Counted from the stretch's first letter, positions 37,019-46,710 are shown. The stretch is DNA of 64,000 nt from Sporichthya polymorpha DSM 43042 (GCF_000384115.1 NZ_KB913029.1:3571057-3635056), one strand, 5' to 3'. The notes: generated by a model not told the origin, from the letters alone. Made by a program: numbers and translations.

Positions 37019-40000
37019 ATGAGCAGGATCGGCACGGCGGCGACCTCGGGCGCGGCCCGGGTCGGTGCAGCCGCGCTCGCGCTCGCGCTGTTCGCCACCC
37101 TCACCGACCCGGCCCGCGCCGTTCTGGAGGAGGACAAGCCGGGCCGCGACGCACCGGCGGTGCAGCGCACCACCCCGGCCAAGGGCAAGAGCGTCACCGG
37201 TAAGGCACCGGTCATCCGCCCGGTCGCGGACCCGGCACCACGGACCACGTGGCCGCAACCGGGGCAACGCCAGGTCACCGTCCCCGAGGCGGATGCCGGT
37301 GCGGACACCAGCAGTAAGACCCAGGAGGATGCGAAGAACTCGGACGCGCCCACACCGCCGGGGCCCGCATTCACGCGAGCGGGCGACTGGCCGGTCTGGG
37401 TGGGTGACCCGGACAGCAAGGCGGCCCGCAAGACCGGCGCCCCCGCGGCGCGGGGCCGTCGCGCCCCGGCAGCGGTCACGGTTGCCGTCGCAGACCGGAG
37501 TTCTTCGGAGGCGGCCGGCATCCCTGGGTTGTTGGTGCATGTGCGCCCGGCGGGGGCGAGTTCGGCCGGGCCAGTCGCGGTGCGGGTGAAGTACACGGAC
37601 TTCGCCGGTGCCTACGGCGGGGGATGGGGTCAGCGCTTACGCGCGTTCGTTTACCCGGCGTGTGTGCTCACCACGCCGGAGCAGCCGCAGTGCACCGCGG
37701 GCCGGCCGCTGCCGACCACGAATGACGCCGACGCCGGCACCGTCACGGCCGTGCTCGACCTCGCCGGCCCTGACGCGGGCGGCGACCCTGTCACCCCCGA
37801 GGGAACGGTGGCCGATCCGGCGGCGGGGCACGTCAATAGCGGGACATTGAGCGCCCGCACGCCCCGCACCGACGCGAGATCGGCCGCCACCGGCGAGGGC
37901 GCTGTGTTCGCGGTGCAGGCGGAGGCGGCGGCGGAGACCGATGACTGGGCAGCCACGCCGTTGTCGGAATCGGCGACCTGGACCGCGGGTGGGCAGTCCG
38001 GCGCCGCCATGTGGTCACACCCGTTCCCGGCCCCGCCGGTGCCGGGTGGGCTGGTCCCGCGAGTGGTGCTCGGCTACAACTCCCAAGCCGTCGACGGGCG
38101 GACCTCGGGACGGAACAACCAGGCCTCCTGGGTCGGGGACGGTTTCGACCTGGCCCCGGGATTCATCGAACGCAAGTACCGGCCCTGCATCGATGACCAA
38201 GGCCTGCAGGGCGGGCAGGCACCGAACAACCCCGCCGTCGGCGAACCGGGCGGGGTCGCACCCACGGGCGACCTGTGCTGGAAGAGCCTGAACGCCACCC
38301 TGTCCTTCGGCGGGGGGACCTCGGAGATCGTCTACGACGAGGCCAAGCAGTACTGGCGCAAGGTCTTCGACGACGGCACCCGCATCACCCGGCACACCGG
38401 GGCCGAGAACGGGGATGACAACGGCGAGTACTGGGTGGTGTCCACCCCCGACGGGCTGGCGTACTACTTCGGCGCCGAGAACCTGTCGACCGCGGCCGGA
38501 ATCGACACCGACTCGACCTGGACCGTCCCGGTCTACGGCAACCACCCGGGCGAACCCGGCTATCAGGGCGGCGACTTTGCCGGCTCGTACCGGCAGCAGG
38601 CCTGGCGCTGGAACCTTGACCACGTCCGCGACCTGACCGGCAATGCCGCCACCTACGTCTGGACGGCGGAGAACAACCACTACAACCGCGGCACCGATTA
38701 CGACCATGACAGCGCCGGCACGCGCACGCAGTACCAGCGCGGCGGATTCCTGACCCGGATCGACTACGGCCTGCGGGTTCAGGGCGCACCTGCGGGCGGG
38801 GCCGTCGCCGATCCGGGAAACCCGCTTGCGCAGGTGGCCTTCACCGTCGCCGAGCGCTGCCGCGTCCCCGACGACCCGGGCGCGACCTGCGTGGCTGGCG
38901 ACATCACTGAGCACAAGGAGTGGTGGGGCGACCTGCCGGCCGACCAGTTGTGCAGTGCCGGGGGGACGTGTTTGAACAATGTGGCGACGTTCTTCACCCG
39001 CAAGCGTCTGAACGAGGTCACGACCCGGTCCCGCCCGAGCGTGGGCGGGGCCCTGCAGGACGTGGACCGGTGGGTGTTCACCTACACCAACCGCGGCGTG
39101 CTCTTTCCTGCCACGCTGACGCGGACGGCGCTGGGGAACACCACGAACACCCATGGGCACGACGACGTCGACGTGACCCGGCCGCCGATCCAGTTCGACA
39201 GCGTCGCGATGGAGAACCGGATCGACACCATCGGCGATGGAGCGTCCGGGTTGAGCCGGCACCGCCTGACCACGGTGGTGGACGAGACCGGCGGGCAGGT
39301 GGCCTTCACCTACAAGGCCCCCGAGTGCACCGCCGCGATCAAGGACGTCAACCCGTGGCAGAACACCTCGCTGTGTTTCCCGGCCAAGTACACCCCACCC
39401 GGTCAGCCGTATGACGAAGACGCCAAGCCGCACTGGTTCCACAAGTACGTCGTGCGCGAGGTCATCCGCTCCGACAACTCCGGATTCGCCGCAGCCCTGG
39501 GTGGCGCGTCGGCGCGCGTGGTCACCCGCTACTCCTTCGACGGCGCCGCCTGGGCCTATGACCGCACCCCGTTCGTGCGCACCGAGGACCGGACCTGGAA
39601 CGACTGGCGCGGCTTCCGCACCGTCACCACCACCGTCGGCGAGGGTGGCGAGGGCACGCAAACGCAGCAACGAACGCGGACCACGTACTACCAGGGCATG
39701 TGGCACGACCGGAAGAACGCCAGCAGCGACGACCGGCGCCACACCACCTTCGACGACACCGAGAACACCGGCATCGAGGACCACTGGCGCCTGGCCGGAA
39801 CGGTGCGCGAGACCCAGGTCTTCAACGGCCTCATCGACCCGGCCGACGTCCGGGCCAACGAGGTATCGGCGACGATCACCGTGCCGTGGTTGTCCGACCC
39901 GGGCGCGGCGCAGCGCACCCCGAGTTTCGCCGCCCCAGCCACGGTGCACGGTCGGACCACCATCACCGGCCAGGCGGAGCCGCGGCGCACCAAGGCGACC

Positions 40001-43000
40001 TTCACCTACGACGCCTACGGCTTCCTGACGGTCAATCAGAACCTTGGCGACCTCGCCACCGCGGTCGGGCCGGCCGACGACCTGTGCACCGCACTCACCT
40101 ACGCCAGACCCTCGTTGGGCAAGGACGGGCCGTGGATCCTGGACCGGGTCGCGATCGCGCGCACCCTGTCCCGGGCCGACTGCACCAGCTCGGCCGGGAT
40201 CGCGGCCGCCCTGGTGTCCGAGACCCGCTCCTTCTACGACGGCGCCACCACCCCGACGGCCGCCCCGACCCGGGGCCTGGTCACCCGCACCGAGCAGGTC
40301 GAGACCTCTACCGGCTACGGCACCCCGGCCGAGCAGGTCGTCACCGGCGAAGCGAGTTACGACGCCTACGGCAGGGCGCTGACCAGCACCGACGCGCTCG
40401 GGCGCGTCACCACCACCGCCTACACCCCGGCCACCGGTCCGGTCACCGCGGTCACGGTCACCAGCCCGGACCCCGACGGCGCCGGCCTGGGCGGTGGCCC
40501 CCAGGCCCCGCACGTCAGCACGACTGTGCTCGACCCCCGCCGGGGGCTGACCCTGGCCGCCACCGACCCGGCCGGGGTGAGCACCCGGGGCGCCTACGAC
40601 GCGCTCGGGCGCCTGGTCGGCGTGTGGCGCAACAACCGCGCGGTGACCGCGAATCTTGCCGGCGCTGATGTGCAGTACGCCTACGACGACACCGCCGCTG
40701 GGCCGGAGGCGGTCACCACCCGTACGCGTCTTGATGACGATCTCGGGGTCCGGACCGTCCTGAGCTCGATCGTGCTGCATGACGACCTGCGCCGTCCCGT
40801 GCAGACCCAGACGCCGGGCCGGGAGGAGGAAGGCGACCTGCGGGACGGGCGCGTGGTCACCTCCACTGGGTACGACACCCGCGGCCTGCCCGTCATCGCC
40901 ACCGCGCCCGCCTTCACCACCGGTGCGCCCACCGGGGAGGCCTACTGGGCCGCCACCAGCGCCCCGCCGGCGATCACGACCACCGTCTACGACGGTGTCG
41001 GGCGCCCCACCCAGGAAACCTTCGCCGCCGGCCCCGAAGAAGACCCCGACATCACCTGGGACACCGAGACCGAGTATCGCGGCGACCGGGTCGTGGTCAC
41101 CCCGCCCGACGGGGCGGTCAAGACGACCACGATCTCCGACGCCCGCGGGCGCACCGCTGCACTGATCCAGCACGGCGAGGGAAGCGACTCGCGGCGCACC
41201 GACTACACCTGGACCCCGGCCGGGCAGCTCGCCTCGATGACCGACCCCGGCACTGCTCCCGGCGTGGGGCGTAACACCTGGACCTGGTCCTACGACCTGA
41301 TGGGCCGTCAGCTCATCGCCGCTGACCCGGACGCCGGGACCACCACCCGCACCTACACCAAGACCGGGCAGCTCGCGTCGGTCACCGACGCCCGCGGTCA
41401 GGTGCTCACCTACAGCTACGACAACCTCGACCGCCAGCGCGTCCGCTACGCGGGATCCGAGGCCCCGGGCAACAAGCTCGCCGAATGGACCTACGACCCC
41501 GTCATCGCCGGCAACCCCCGCCCAGGGCTGCCGGACGCCTCCATCCGGTACATCAACGACGGCACCGGCGGCACTGGCGGCACGGGGTTGAAGCAGGTGG
41601 TGCAGCAGGTCACCGGCTACGACGCGCTGGCCCGCCCGACCGAGGTCACCACGACCATTCCCGAGGTCGCTGATTTGATCCCCGAGGCGCTGGCCGGGAC
41701 CTACGTCACCGGCAGCGCCTACAACGGGGACGGGTCCCTGGCGTCGACGACGCTCGGGGGGTACGGGCCCTCGTTCGCGCGGATCGAGTCGGAGAAGCTG
41801 CGGCATTTCTACGACGAGTACGGCCGCCCGCAAGCGCTGGCCGGTGCCGGCGCCTACGTGGCGGACACCGTGCGCAACGCCTTCGGTGAGGTGCTGCGCT
41901 ACTCCTACGGAAACACCTTCCGCCGCGAGGTCTGGCAGCGCTTCACCTACCAGCCCGGCACCCGCCGGCTGAACCAGACCCGCATCGACCGCGAAATCGA
42001 CGCCAGCGCCCTGGAAACCCTCACCTACGGCTACGACCCGGCCGGCAACCCGACCACGATCGCCACCGCCGGGCTGCTCGGGACCGAAACCCGCTGCTTC
42101 GACTACGACGCCTACCGCCAACTCACCGCCGCCTGGACCCCGTCCGCGGGTGGGTGCGCCGCGGCTCCGGACCCGTCCGCGAACCCGAGCCCGGCCCTGG
42201 GCGGGATCGCGCCCTACGGGTTCAGCTGGACCTTCGACCGGCTCGGCAACCGCACCAGCGAAACCCGCTACGCCAACGGCGCCGCCCCGGCCACCACCAC
42301 CTACAGCTACGCGGGCACCCTCGCCGAACCCGCGCCCGAGCCCGATCCCGGGCCGCACCAACTCACCGGACTCGACGGCGCCCGCAGCGGCGCCTTCGCC
42401 TACGACCCCGCTGGCAACACCACCACGCGAACGCTCAACGGAACCACCCAGAACCTGGACTGGGACATCGAGGGACGGCTGGAGAAGGTCACCGGGACCG
42501 GCGGGGAACTGGCCCGCCACCTCTACACCGCGGACGGGCAGCGCCTGATCAAACGCGACCCGACCGGGACGACGCTCTACCTCGGCGACACCGAGATCAC
42601 CGTGAACTCGGCCGCGACCGCGGGCAGCTGGCAGCGGCACTACGCCCTCGGCGGCCAGAGCGTCGCGGTCCGCTACGGCAACAAGATGACCGACGCGGAC
42701 ATCCTGCTCACCGACCCGCAGAACACCGCCCAGCATGCGATCAAGACCGCCAGCAGCCAGGTCACCAGCCGCCGCACCCTGCCCTACGGCGCCGGCCGCA
42801 GCACCAACGGCCCCACCGGGATCGATCCGCCCGCCGGCTGGGCCAGCACCCGCGGGTTTGTCGGATCCACCACCGACACCGCCACCGACCTGCTCCGCGT
42901 CGGCGCCCGCGACTACGACCCCACCCTCGGACGCTTCCTGTCCGTCGACCCGATCCTCGACCCGGCCGACCCGATCCAGGTCAACCCCTACGGCTACGCC

Positions 43001-43888
43001 GACAACAACCCAATCTCCTTCGCGGACCCCACCGGGATGATTGCTTGGGACTGCGGTGCCGACCCCTGGTGCGGCATGCAAGGACTCACCACCGGCAACC
43101 CCATCAGCCCCGAGCCCGCGCAGGCCGCTCCGGTCAGCAAAAGCAGGAGCAGGTTCGGCCTGCCGTCAGTGGGTGACGTGCTCGGCGCTGCCGGCGGATT
43201 CGCCAAAGACGCCTACAGCCCTGGCGTGGATCAGCTCGGCGAGATCGCGGCGGGCGTTGGTTCCGCGGGTACGCAACTGCTCGATCTCGGCGTCAACGCA
43301 GCCGCTACCCAGATCGAAAACGCGGCCTGCGCGGTCACCGGCTCGAGCCAATACCTGAACCTGTGCGGCGTCGCGATCCCCGAACTCGACACCACAGGCG
43401 CCCTCTACGGCTTCTTCCACGGAACGCAAGGCAGCGCAGGCTCCACAATCGGCCAGGTCGGCTCGCTCGCCCTAGGCGGAGCGGGCGCCATTCGCGCCGG
43501 AGCCGGAGCCGTAGCTCGCGCAGGTTCCGCGTGGCGCGCATCGAAAGCCGCAGAAACCGCAACCCGCGTTGCACCTGGCCTGCCGAAGGCGCTGACCGGT
43601 GGCACGGCGGACGTGCACGTGTACTTCGGTGTACGTGATGGCAAGAACGTTTACGCCGGGATCACGAACAACCTGAAACGACGGCAGGCCCAGCATGGTG
43701 ATCGGTTCGCTCTCGATCCGCTCACCACGTCCCCGGTGACCCGGGGCGAGGCTCGCGCGATCGAACAGGCGCTGATGGTGCGCAATCCCGGCTTCGAGAA
43801 CGTCCGCAACAGCATCTCGCCCGCCCACTCCTACTACGACGATGCCGTCAGGTGGGGCGAGGACTGGCTCACACGGAACGGGTATTGA
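37019..43888 (+). CDS. Rhs/YD-repeat polymorphic toxin with C-terminal GIY-YIG nuclease domain
   Basis: 2289 residues. A hydrophobic N-terminus (VGAAALALALFATLTDPARA) suggests export. An SpvB/TcdB-like N-terminal region (VPGGLVPRVVLGYNSQAVDG) leads into many YD repeats, for example TYSYDNLDRQRVRYAG and EGRLEKVTGTGGELARHLY, that form the Rhs cage. The Rhs-associated core closes near residue 2000: DPTLGRFLSVDPI and VNPYGYADNNPISFADPTG. A hydrophobic pre-toxin region follows, then the tip (about 2198-2289): VHVYFGVRDGKNVYAGITN, LKRRQAQH and TRGEARAIEQALM show the GIY-YIG pattern (aromatic-G, YAG, Arg, Glu). The tip should cut nucleic acid of target cells. ATG 37019 has GGGGAG 7 nt upstream. The stop overlaps the immunity gene start. 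Confidence 0.92.
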   Translation: MSRIGTAATSGAARVGAAALALALFATLTDPARAVLEEDKPGRDAPAVQRTTPAKGKSVTGKAPVIRPVADPAPRTTWPQPGQRQVTVPEADAGADTSSKTQEDAKNSDAPTPPGPAFTRAGDWPVWVGDPDSKAARKTGAPAARGRRAPAAVTVAVADRSSSEAAGIPGLLVHVRPAGASSAGPVAVRVKYTDFAGAYGGGWGQRLRAFVYPACVLTTPEQPQCTAGRPLPTTNDADAGTVTAVLDLAGPDAGGDPVTPEGTVADPAAGHVNSGTLSARTPRTDARSAATGEGAVFAVQAEAAAETDDWAATPLSESATWTAGGQSGAAMWSHPFPAPPVPGGLVPRVVLGYNSQAVDGRTSGRNNQASWVGDGFDLAPGFIERKYRPCIDDQGLQGGQAPNNPAVGEPGGVAPTGDLCWKSLNATLSFGGGTSEIVYDEAKQYWRKVFDDGTRITRHTGAENGDDNGEYWVVSTPDGLAYYFGAENLSTAAGIDTDSTWTVPVYGNHPGEPGYQGGDFAGSYRQQAWRWNLDHVRDLTGNAATYVWTAENNHYNRGTDYDHDSAGTRTQYQRGGFLTRIDYGLRVQGAPAGGAVADPGNPLAQVAFTVAERCRVPDDPGATCVAGDITEHKEWWGDLPADQLCSAGGTCLNNVATFFTRKRLNEVTTRSRPSVGGALQDVDRWVFTYTNRGVLFPATLTRTALGNTTNTHGHDDVDVTRPPIQFDSVAMENRIDTIGDGASGLSRHRLTTVVDETGGQVAFTYKAPECTAAIKDVNPWQNTSLCFPAKYTPPGQPYDEDAKPHWFHKYVVREVIRSDNSGFAAALGGASARVVTRYSFDGAAWAYDRTPFVRTEDRTWNDWRGFRTVTTTVGEGGEGTQTQQRTRTTYYQGMWHDRKNASSDDRRHTTFDDTENTGIEDHWRLAGTVRETQVFNGLIDPADVRANEVSATITVPWLSDPGAAQRTPSFAAPATVHGRTTITGQAEPRRTKATFTYDAYGFLTVNQNLGDLATAVGPADDLCTALTYARPSLGKDGPWILDRVAIARTLSRADCTSSAGIAAALVSETRSFYDGATTPTAAPTRGLVTRTEQVETSTGYGTPAEQVVTGEASYDAYGRALTSTDALGRVTTTAYTPATGPVTAVTVTSPDPDGAGLGGGPQAPHVSTTVLDPRRGLTLAATDPAGVSTRGAYDALGRLVGVWRNNRAVTANLAGADVQYAYDDTAAGPEAVTTRTRLDDDLGVRTVLSSIVLHDDLRRPVQTQTPGREEEGDLRDGRVVTSTGYDTRGLPVIATAPAFTTGAPTGEAYWAATSAPPAITTTVYDGVGRPTQETFAAGPEEDPDITWDTETEYRGDRVVVTPPDGAVKTTTISDARGRTAALIQHGEGSDSRRTDYTWTPAGQLASMTDPGTAPGVGRNTWTWSYDLMGRQLIAADPDAGTTTRTYTKTGQLASVTDARGQVLTYSYDNLDRQRVRYAGSEAPGNKLAEWTYDPVIAGNPRPGLPDASIRYINDGTGGTGGTGLKQVVQQVTGYDALARPTEVTTTIPEVADLIPEALAGTYVTGSAYNGDGSLASTTLGGYGPSFARIESEKLRHFYDEYGRPQALAGAGAYVADTVRNAFGEVLRYSYGNTFRREVWQRFTYQPGTRRLNQTRIDREIDASALETLTYGYDPAGNPTTIATAGLLGTETRCFDYDAYRQLTAAWTPSAGGCAAAPDPSANPSPALGGIAPYGFSWTFDRLGNRTSETRYANGAAPATTTYSYAGTLAEPAPEPDPGPHQLTGLDGARSGAFAYDPAGNTTTRTLNGTTQNLDWDIEGRLEKVTGTGGELARHLYTADGQRLIKRDPTGTTLYLGDTEITVNSAATAGSWQRHYALGGQSVAVRYGNKMTDADILLTDPQNTAQHAIKTASSQVTSRRTLPYGAGRSTNGPTGIDPPAGWASTRGFVGSTTDTATDLLRVGARDYDPTLGRFLSVDPILDPADPIQVNPYGYADNNPISFADPTGMIAWDCGADPWCGMQGLTTGNPISPEPAQAAPVSKSRSRFGLPSVGDVLGAAGGFAKDAYSPGVDQLGEIAAGVGSAGTQLLDLGVNAAATQIENAACAVTGSSQYLNLCGVAIPELDTTGALYGFFHGTQGSAGSTIGQVGSLALGGAGAIRAGAGAVARAGSAWRASKAAETATRVAPGLPKALTGGTADVHVYFGVRDGKNVYAGITNNLKRRQAQHGDRFALDPLTTSPVTRGEARAIEQALMVRNPGFENVRNSISPAHSYYDDAVRWGEDWLTRNGY

Positions 43889-44382
43889 TGACCGCGGCCC
43901 AGACGAACCTGAGAGTGCTCAAGCCCAGCAGGAAGAAACCGCAGCCGGGCGACGTGTTCGCGATGCAACTTCCCGACGAGAGCTTCCTGTTCGGGCGGGT
44001 CGTCTCGACACAGGCGCAGTGGACTCTGGCTGCCGGTGCGGACCCGGCGAACCTGATCTACATCTACCGCGGACGTTCAGTGACGGTGGACTTGCCAGAT
44101 CGGGCGGCGATGCGGCCCGACCGGTTGTTGGTGTCGCCGATCATGACAAACCAGCGACCGTGGTCGATGGGGTACTTCCAAACCCTGGCCAACCTGCCGC
44201 TGGAGGCTGCCGAGGTGCTTCCACGGCACTGCTTCCTCAGCGCCAGCCGGGGCCGCTATTTCGACGAGCACGGCCGGGAGCTGCCCGGCCCGGTCGAGCC
44301 GGTGGGCGACCACGCGCTGCATAGCTTTCGGACGATAGACGATCAGGTGAGCGATGCCATGGGTATCTGCCGGGCTCCCTGA
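43888..44382 (+). CDS. Imm26-family immunity protein for the GIY-YIG Rhs toxin
   Basis: 164 residues, cytoplasmic. It begins with the Imm26-like block KPQPGDVFAMQLPDESFLFGRVVS (beta barrel, with the K-P-x-x-G-D-x-F-A motif and G-R-V), then NLIYIYRGRS and LLVSPIMTNQRPWSMGYFQT. The start codon overlaps the Rhs stop by one base (TGATG), as is normal for toxin/immunity pairs, and this decides the start although the frame is open further upstream. It should bind and neutralise the nuclease tip in the producing cell. Imm26 assignment is from motif memory; immunity role is strongly supported by position. Confidence 0.8.
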   Translation: MTAAQTNLRVLKPSRKKPQPGDVFAMQLPDESFLFGRVVSTQAQWTLAAGADPANLIYIYRGRSVTVDLPDRAAMRPDRLLVSPIMTNQRPWSMGYFQTLANLPLEAAEVLPRHCFLSASRGRYFDEHGRELPGPVEPVGDHALHSFRTIDDQVSDAMGICRAP

Positions 44383-44440
44383 GTCGGGAGTTTGCTCCCG
44401 CAGCTCTGGCTGGCATGCGGATCTTCTCGCCGCGTTCGGT

Positions 44441-44677
44441 TTAGCCGGCGACTTGGCTCCAGCGGCATGCTTCGTGGCGGAGCAGGACGGCTTCGAGGAG
44501 GGCTTTGACGAGGGTCTTGCCTTCTTCGTCGAGGCGGTTGGTGGCTTCGAATTGCAGGAGTAGGTCGTCGTCGGGGTCGCGTTCTTCGGGGTCGAAGACG
44601 AGCGCGTCCGGTGCTGACCGACAGCGCGAGGGAGAGGGTTGCGCAGGGCGTCGAGGTTGGGTGGGGGTCTGCGTCTA
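44441..44677 (-). pseudogene. Degraded XRE-family transcriptional regulator (C-terminal part)
   Basis: The minus strand can be read as DALRN + LSLALSVST + DALVFDPEERDPDDDLLLQF, then RLDEEGKTLVKALLEAVLLR and a stop, which is the well-known C-terminal half of small HTH_XRE regulators. Two single-base insertions (near 44650 and 44612) break the frame and the HTH half is missing, cut off near the adjacent IS3 element. Non-functional. Confidence 0.65.
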
Positions 44678-44790
44678 GTCAAGTGATCTGGCCCCAGCGT
44701 CGACATGAATTTCGGCCTGTGCGGCCCCCCGATATCTGGTCCATCTCACTTGAGAGTGTGTCGACAAGTGAGAGGACCGGTGTGAGGTAA

Positions 44791-45072
44791 ATGGCCGCGG
44801 CTAAGAGACTGACGGCGGAGCAGATTGTCGCGAAGTTGAGAGAGGCCGAGCGCCTCCAGGGCCAGGGCGCGACGATCCCGCAGGTCTGTAAGAAGCTCGG
44901 CTGCAGCGAGCAGACGTTCTACCGGTGGCGGACCAAGTACGGGGCGCTGAAGGAAGACGAGGCGATCCGGCTCAAGCAGCTGGAGCAGGAGAACGCCAGG
45001 CTCAAACGCATCGTCGCCGAGCAGGCTTTGGACATCTCGATGCTCCGGGACTTGAGCAAGGGAAACTTCTAA
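44791..45072 (+). CDS. IS3-family transposase OrfA (IS407/IS51-type)
   Basis: 93 residues. HTH region KRLTAEQIVAKLREAERLQG...IPQVCKKLGCSEQTFYRWRTKYG, then a leucine-zipper segment (LKQLEQENARLKRIVAEQALDISML), the usual OrfA layout. It ends LSKGNF, as in the IS407 subgroup. OrfB overlaps in the next frame, so a -1 slip near AAAAGG-like sequence or coupled initiation makes the full transposase. Confidence 0.85.
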   Translation: MAAAKRLTAEQIVAKLREAERLQGQGATIPQVCKKLGCSEQTFYRWRTKYGALKEDEAIRLKQLEQENARLKRIVAEQALDISMLRDLSKGNF

Positions 45073-45944
45073 GCCCGGCCCGGCGGCGGGACGCGGTCGC
45101 GCACCTGATGAAGCGGTACAAGGTGAGTGAGCGGCGCGCTTGCCGGCTGGTCGGGCAGCACAGGTCGTCCAATCGCTACGTCGCGGTGCCCGAGGACTTC
45201 GAGCTCAAGCTGGTCGATCGGATGATCGTGCTGGCTGAGGAGAACCCCAAATGGGGCTACCGGATGATCCACGCCCTGCTCGTGGAGGAGGGCTGGCCGG
45301 TCAACAAAAAGCGCATCGAAAGGTTATGGCGGGCCGAGCGGCTCCAGCTGCCCCCACGGCGCCCGAAACCTCATGGCCAGAAGGCGATCGGGAACGACGA
45401 GAACAGCATCTGGCGCCTGCCGCCCCGGTATCAGAACCACATCTGGTCCTATGACTTCATCAAGCGCAGGACCAGTGACGGCCGGCCGGTGCGGGTGCTC
45501 AACGTCATGGACGAGTTCACCCGCATCGGTGTCGGGTCCTTCGCCGCCCGGGCGATCGGCGCTCAACAGGTCCAGAAGCACCTGGAGGCCGTGTTCGCCG
45601 CGCACGGCAAGCCACGGATCATCCGCGCCGACAACGGGCGGGAGTTCATCGCCGACCGCCTGCAGGACTGGCTCGCTGAGCAGGGGGTCCGCGGGGTGTT
45701 CATTGCCAAGGCCAGCCCGCAGCAGAACGGCTATTGCGAACGGTTCAACGGCTCGATGGAGACCGAGGTGTTTGGCCACGAGGTCTACCACTCGGTGCTC
45801 GAGGTCCAGGTCGTCGTGGACGAATGGCTCGAGAAGTACAACACCCGCCGGCCGCACCGCTCGCTAGGTGGCAAGACCCCAGCCGCCTACGCGAAGATGA
45901 TGCGGAACCAGGGTCGCGACGAGTGCAGTGGTGGGGGTGGCTGA
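45063..45944 (+). CDS. IS3-family transposase OrfB (rve/DDE integrase core)
   Basis: About 293 residues in the frame overlapping orfA. HTH_21-like region ERRACRLVGQHRSSNRY and GYRMIHALLVEEGWPVNKKR, then the rve core: WSYDFIKRRTSDGR (first Asp), RADNGREFIADRLQDWL (second Asp) and QQNGYCERFNGSMETEVF (Glu), and the closing YNTRRPHRSLGGKTPA. The catalytic triad is complete and the frame intact, so the element may be active. The translation start is not clear: frameshifting from orfA is the usual route, an internal ATG at 45108 is the alternative. Confidence 0.85.
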   Translation, partial: KLLSPARRRDAVAHLMKRYKVSERRACRLVGQHRSSNRYVAVPEDFELKLVDRMIVLAEENPKWGYRMIHALLVEEGWPVNKKRIERLWRAERLQLPPRRPKPHGQKAIGNDENSIWRLPPRYQNHIWSYDFIKRRTSDGRPVRVLNVMDEFTRIGVGSFAARAIGAQQVQKHLEAVFAAHGKPRIIRADNGREFIADRLQDWLAEQGVRGVFIAKASPQQNGYCERFNGSMETEVFGHEVYHSVLEVQVVVDEWLEKYNTRRPHRSLGGKTPAAYAKMMRNQGRDECSGGGG

Positions 45945-46084
45945 GAGTGCCTACCACCACCCGACGTGGACCAGTTCGATCTTGCCCGAACCGACCACCG
46001 AGACAGGTGGTCCGAACCCCAAGCTCAAACTGCAGGTGGACCAGGCGACGGGGGCTGCTCATCCACCACAACTGCGACGTCCTC

Positions 46085-46366
46085 CCCACGCCGTCAGTTT
46101 CCAGTGACAGGCTTCAGAACATCGTCAACAACCTCTATAAGGGCACGACGAGCCCGAATCGCGTGGGCGACGGCACAACGATGGACGCGATTCGGCATGA
46201 ACGAGCCACCGGCAATTCGGTCGGCGGCAAGTTCCACGCCACAAAAGGAAGGGAGTCACTTCGGGGCTTGGAGAAATGGCTGGACAGAAATCCGAACGCT
46301 GGTCTCCACGACCGGCGCGTAGCAGAGAGCTTGGCGGACGAACTGCGATCGGCGCTCAACTCATGA
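46085..46366 (+). pseudogene. Orphan Rhs C-terminal toxin tip
   Basis: An open frame with no start codon upstream, reading RLQNIVNNLYKGTTSPNRVG, then DGTTMDAIRHERATGNSVGG, KFHATKGRESLRGLEKWLDR and NPNAGLHDRRVAESLADELR. This pattern is found at the extreme C-termini of Rhs and related polymorphic toxins in many bacteria; I cannot name its catalytic class. It lies just past the IS3 copy, downstream of the Rhs/Imm26 pair, as expected for a tip cassette displaced by an earlier tip exchange. Its stop overlaps the next gene (ATGA). It is silent unless recombined onto the Rhs core. Confidence 0.7.
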
Positions 46367-46710
46367 GCGCGACGACGGTCTCCTTTGCGTGTGCGCTGGT
46401 TTACCACCACCCGCAGCTACTGCCGATTCTGGAGGACCATCTCGAAGCCAACGACGGTGAGGTCCTGCCGCATTTGCTGCTGTCCGATGTAATCCGCTTT
46501 GCAGCTGCTAACTGGTCGAGTCAACCGGCGATGGCCGCCAGCATCATGAGGTGGATAGACAACGCATACGCCTGCGGCGACGAAGCCACCCAGGAGCTGA
46601 TCGTGGTCAGCGGTGTCGAAATGATCCCGGATCCTGGTGAGGCAGGATCGGAGCTGCGGCACCTCCTTGGCGAGGACCTTCGAGTAATGGACCCTTGGCA
46701 CGGTTCTTGA
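46363..46710 (+). CDS. Putative immunity protein for the orphan toxin tip
   Basis: 115 residues, acidic and helical: FACALVYHHPQLLPILEDHL, EANDGEVLPHLLLSDVIRFA, then VSGVEMIPDPGEAGSELRHLL. The G-V-E-x-I-P-D-P-G-E block resembles small actinobacterial proteins (DUF7674-like, from memory) that accompany toxin tips. Start ATG 46363 overlaps the tip stop by four bases, the same coupling seen in the neighbouring Rhs/Imm26 pair. It probably protects against siblings still carrying the matching tip even though the local tip has no start. Confidence 0.65.
   Translation: MSATTVSFACALVYHHPQLLPILEDHLEANDGEVLPHLLLSDVIRFAAANWSSQPAMAASIMRWIDNAYACGDEATQELIVVSGVEMIPDPGEAGSELRHLLGEDLRVMDPWHGS

Larger units (their letters stand above)
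44737..45973 (+). mobile_element. IS3-family element between the Rhs locus and its orphan tip
   Basis: Contains overlapping orfA and orfB. Approximate ends are set by imperfect terminal repeats: TGGTCCATCTCACTTG at the left and the inverse of a TGGTCCACGTCGGGTG sequence at the right. No clear target duplication was found, so the ends could be off by tens of bases. Confidence 0.6.

Noticed and set aside
38015-43081. A 1688-codon open frame antisense to the Rhs gene
   Set aside because: It is an artefact of very high G+C with G/C third positions; its composition (Gly/Val/Arg/Ala-rich) and lack of domains or start signals show it is not a gene.
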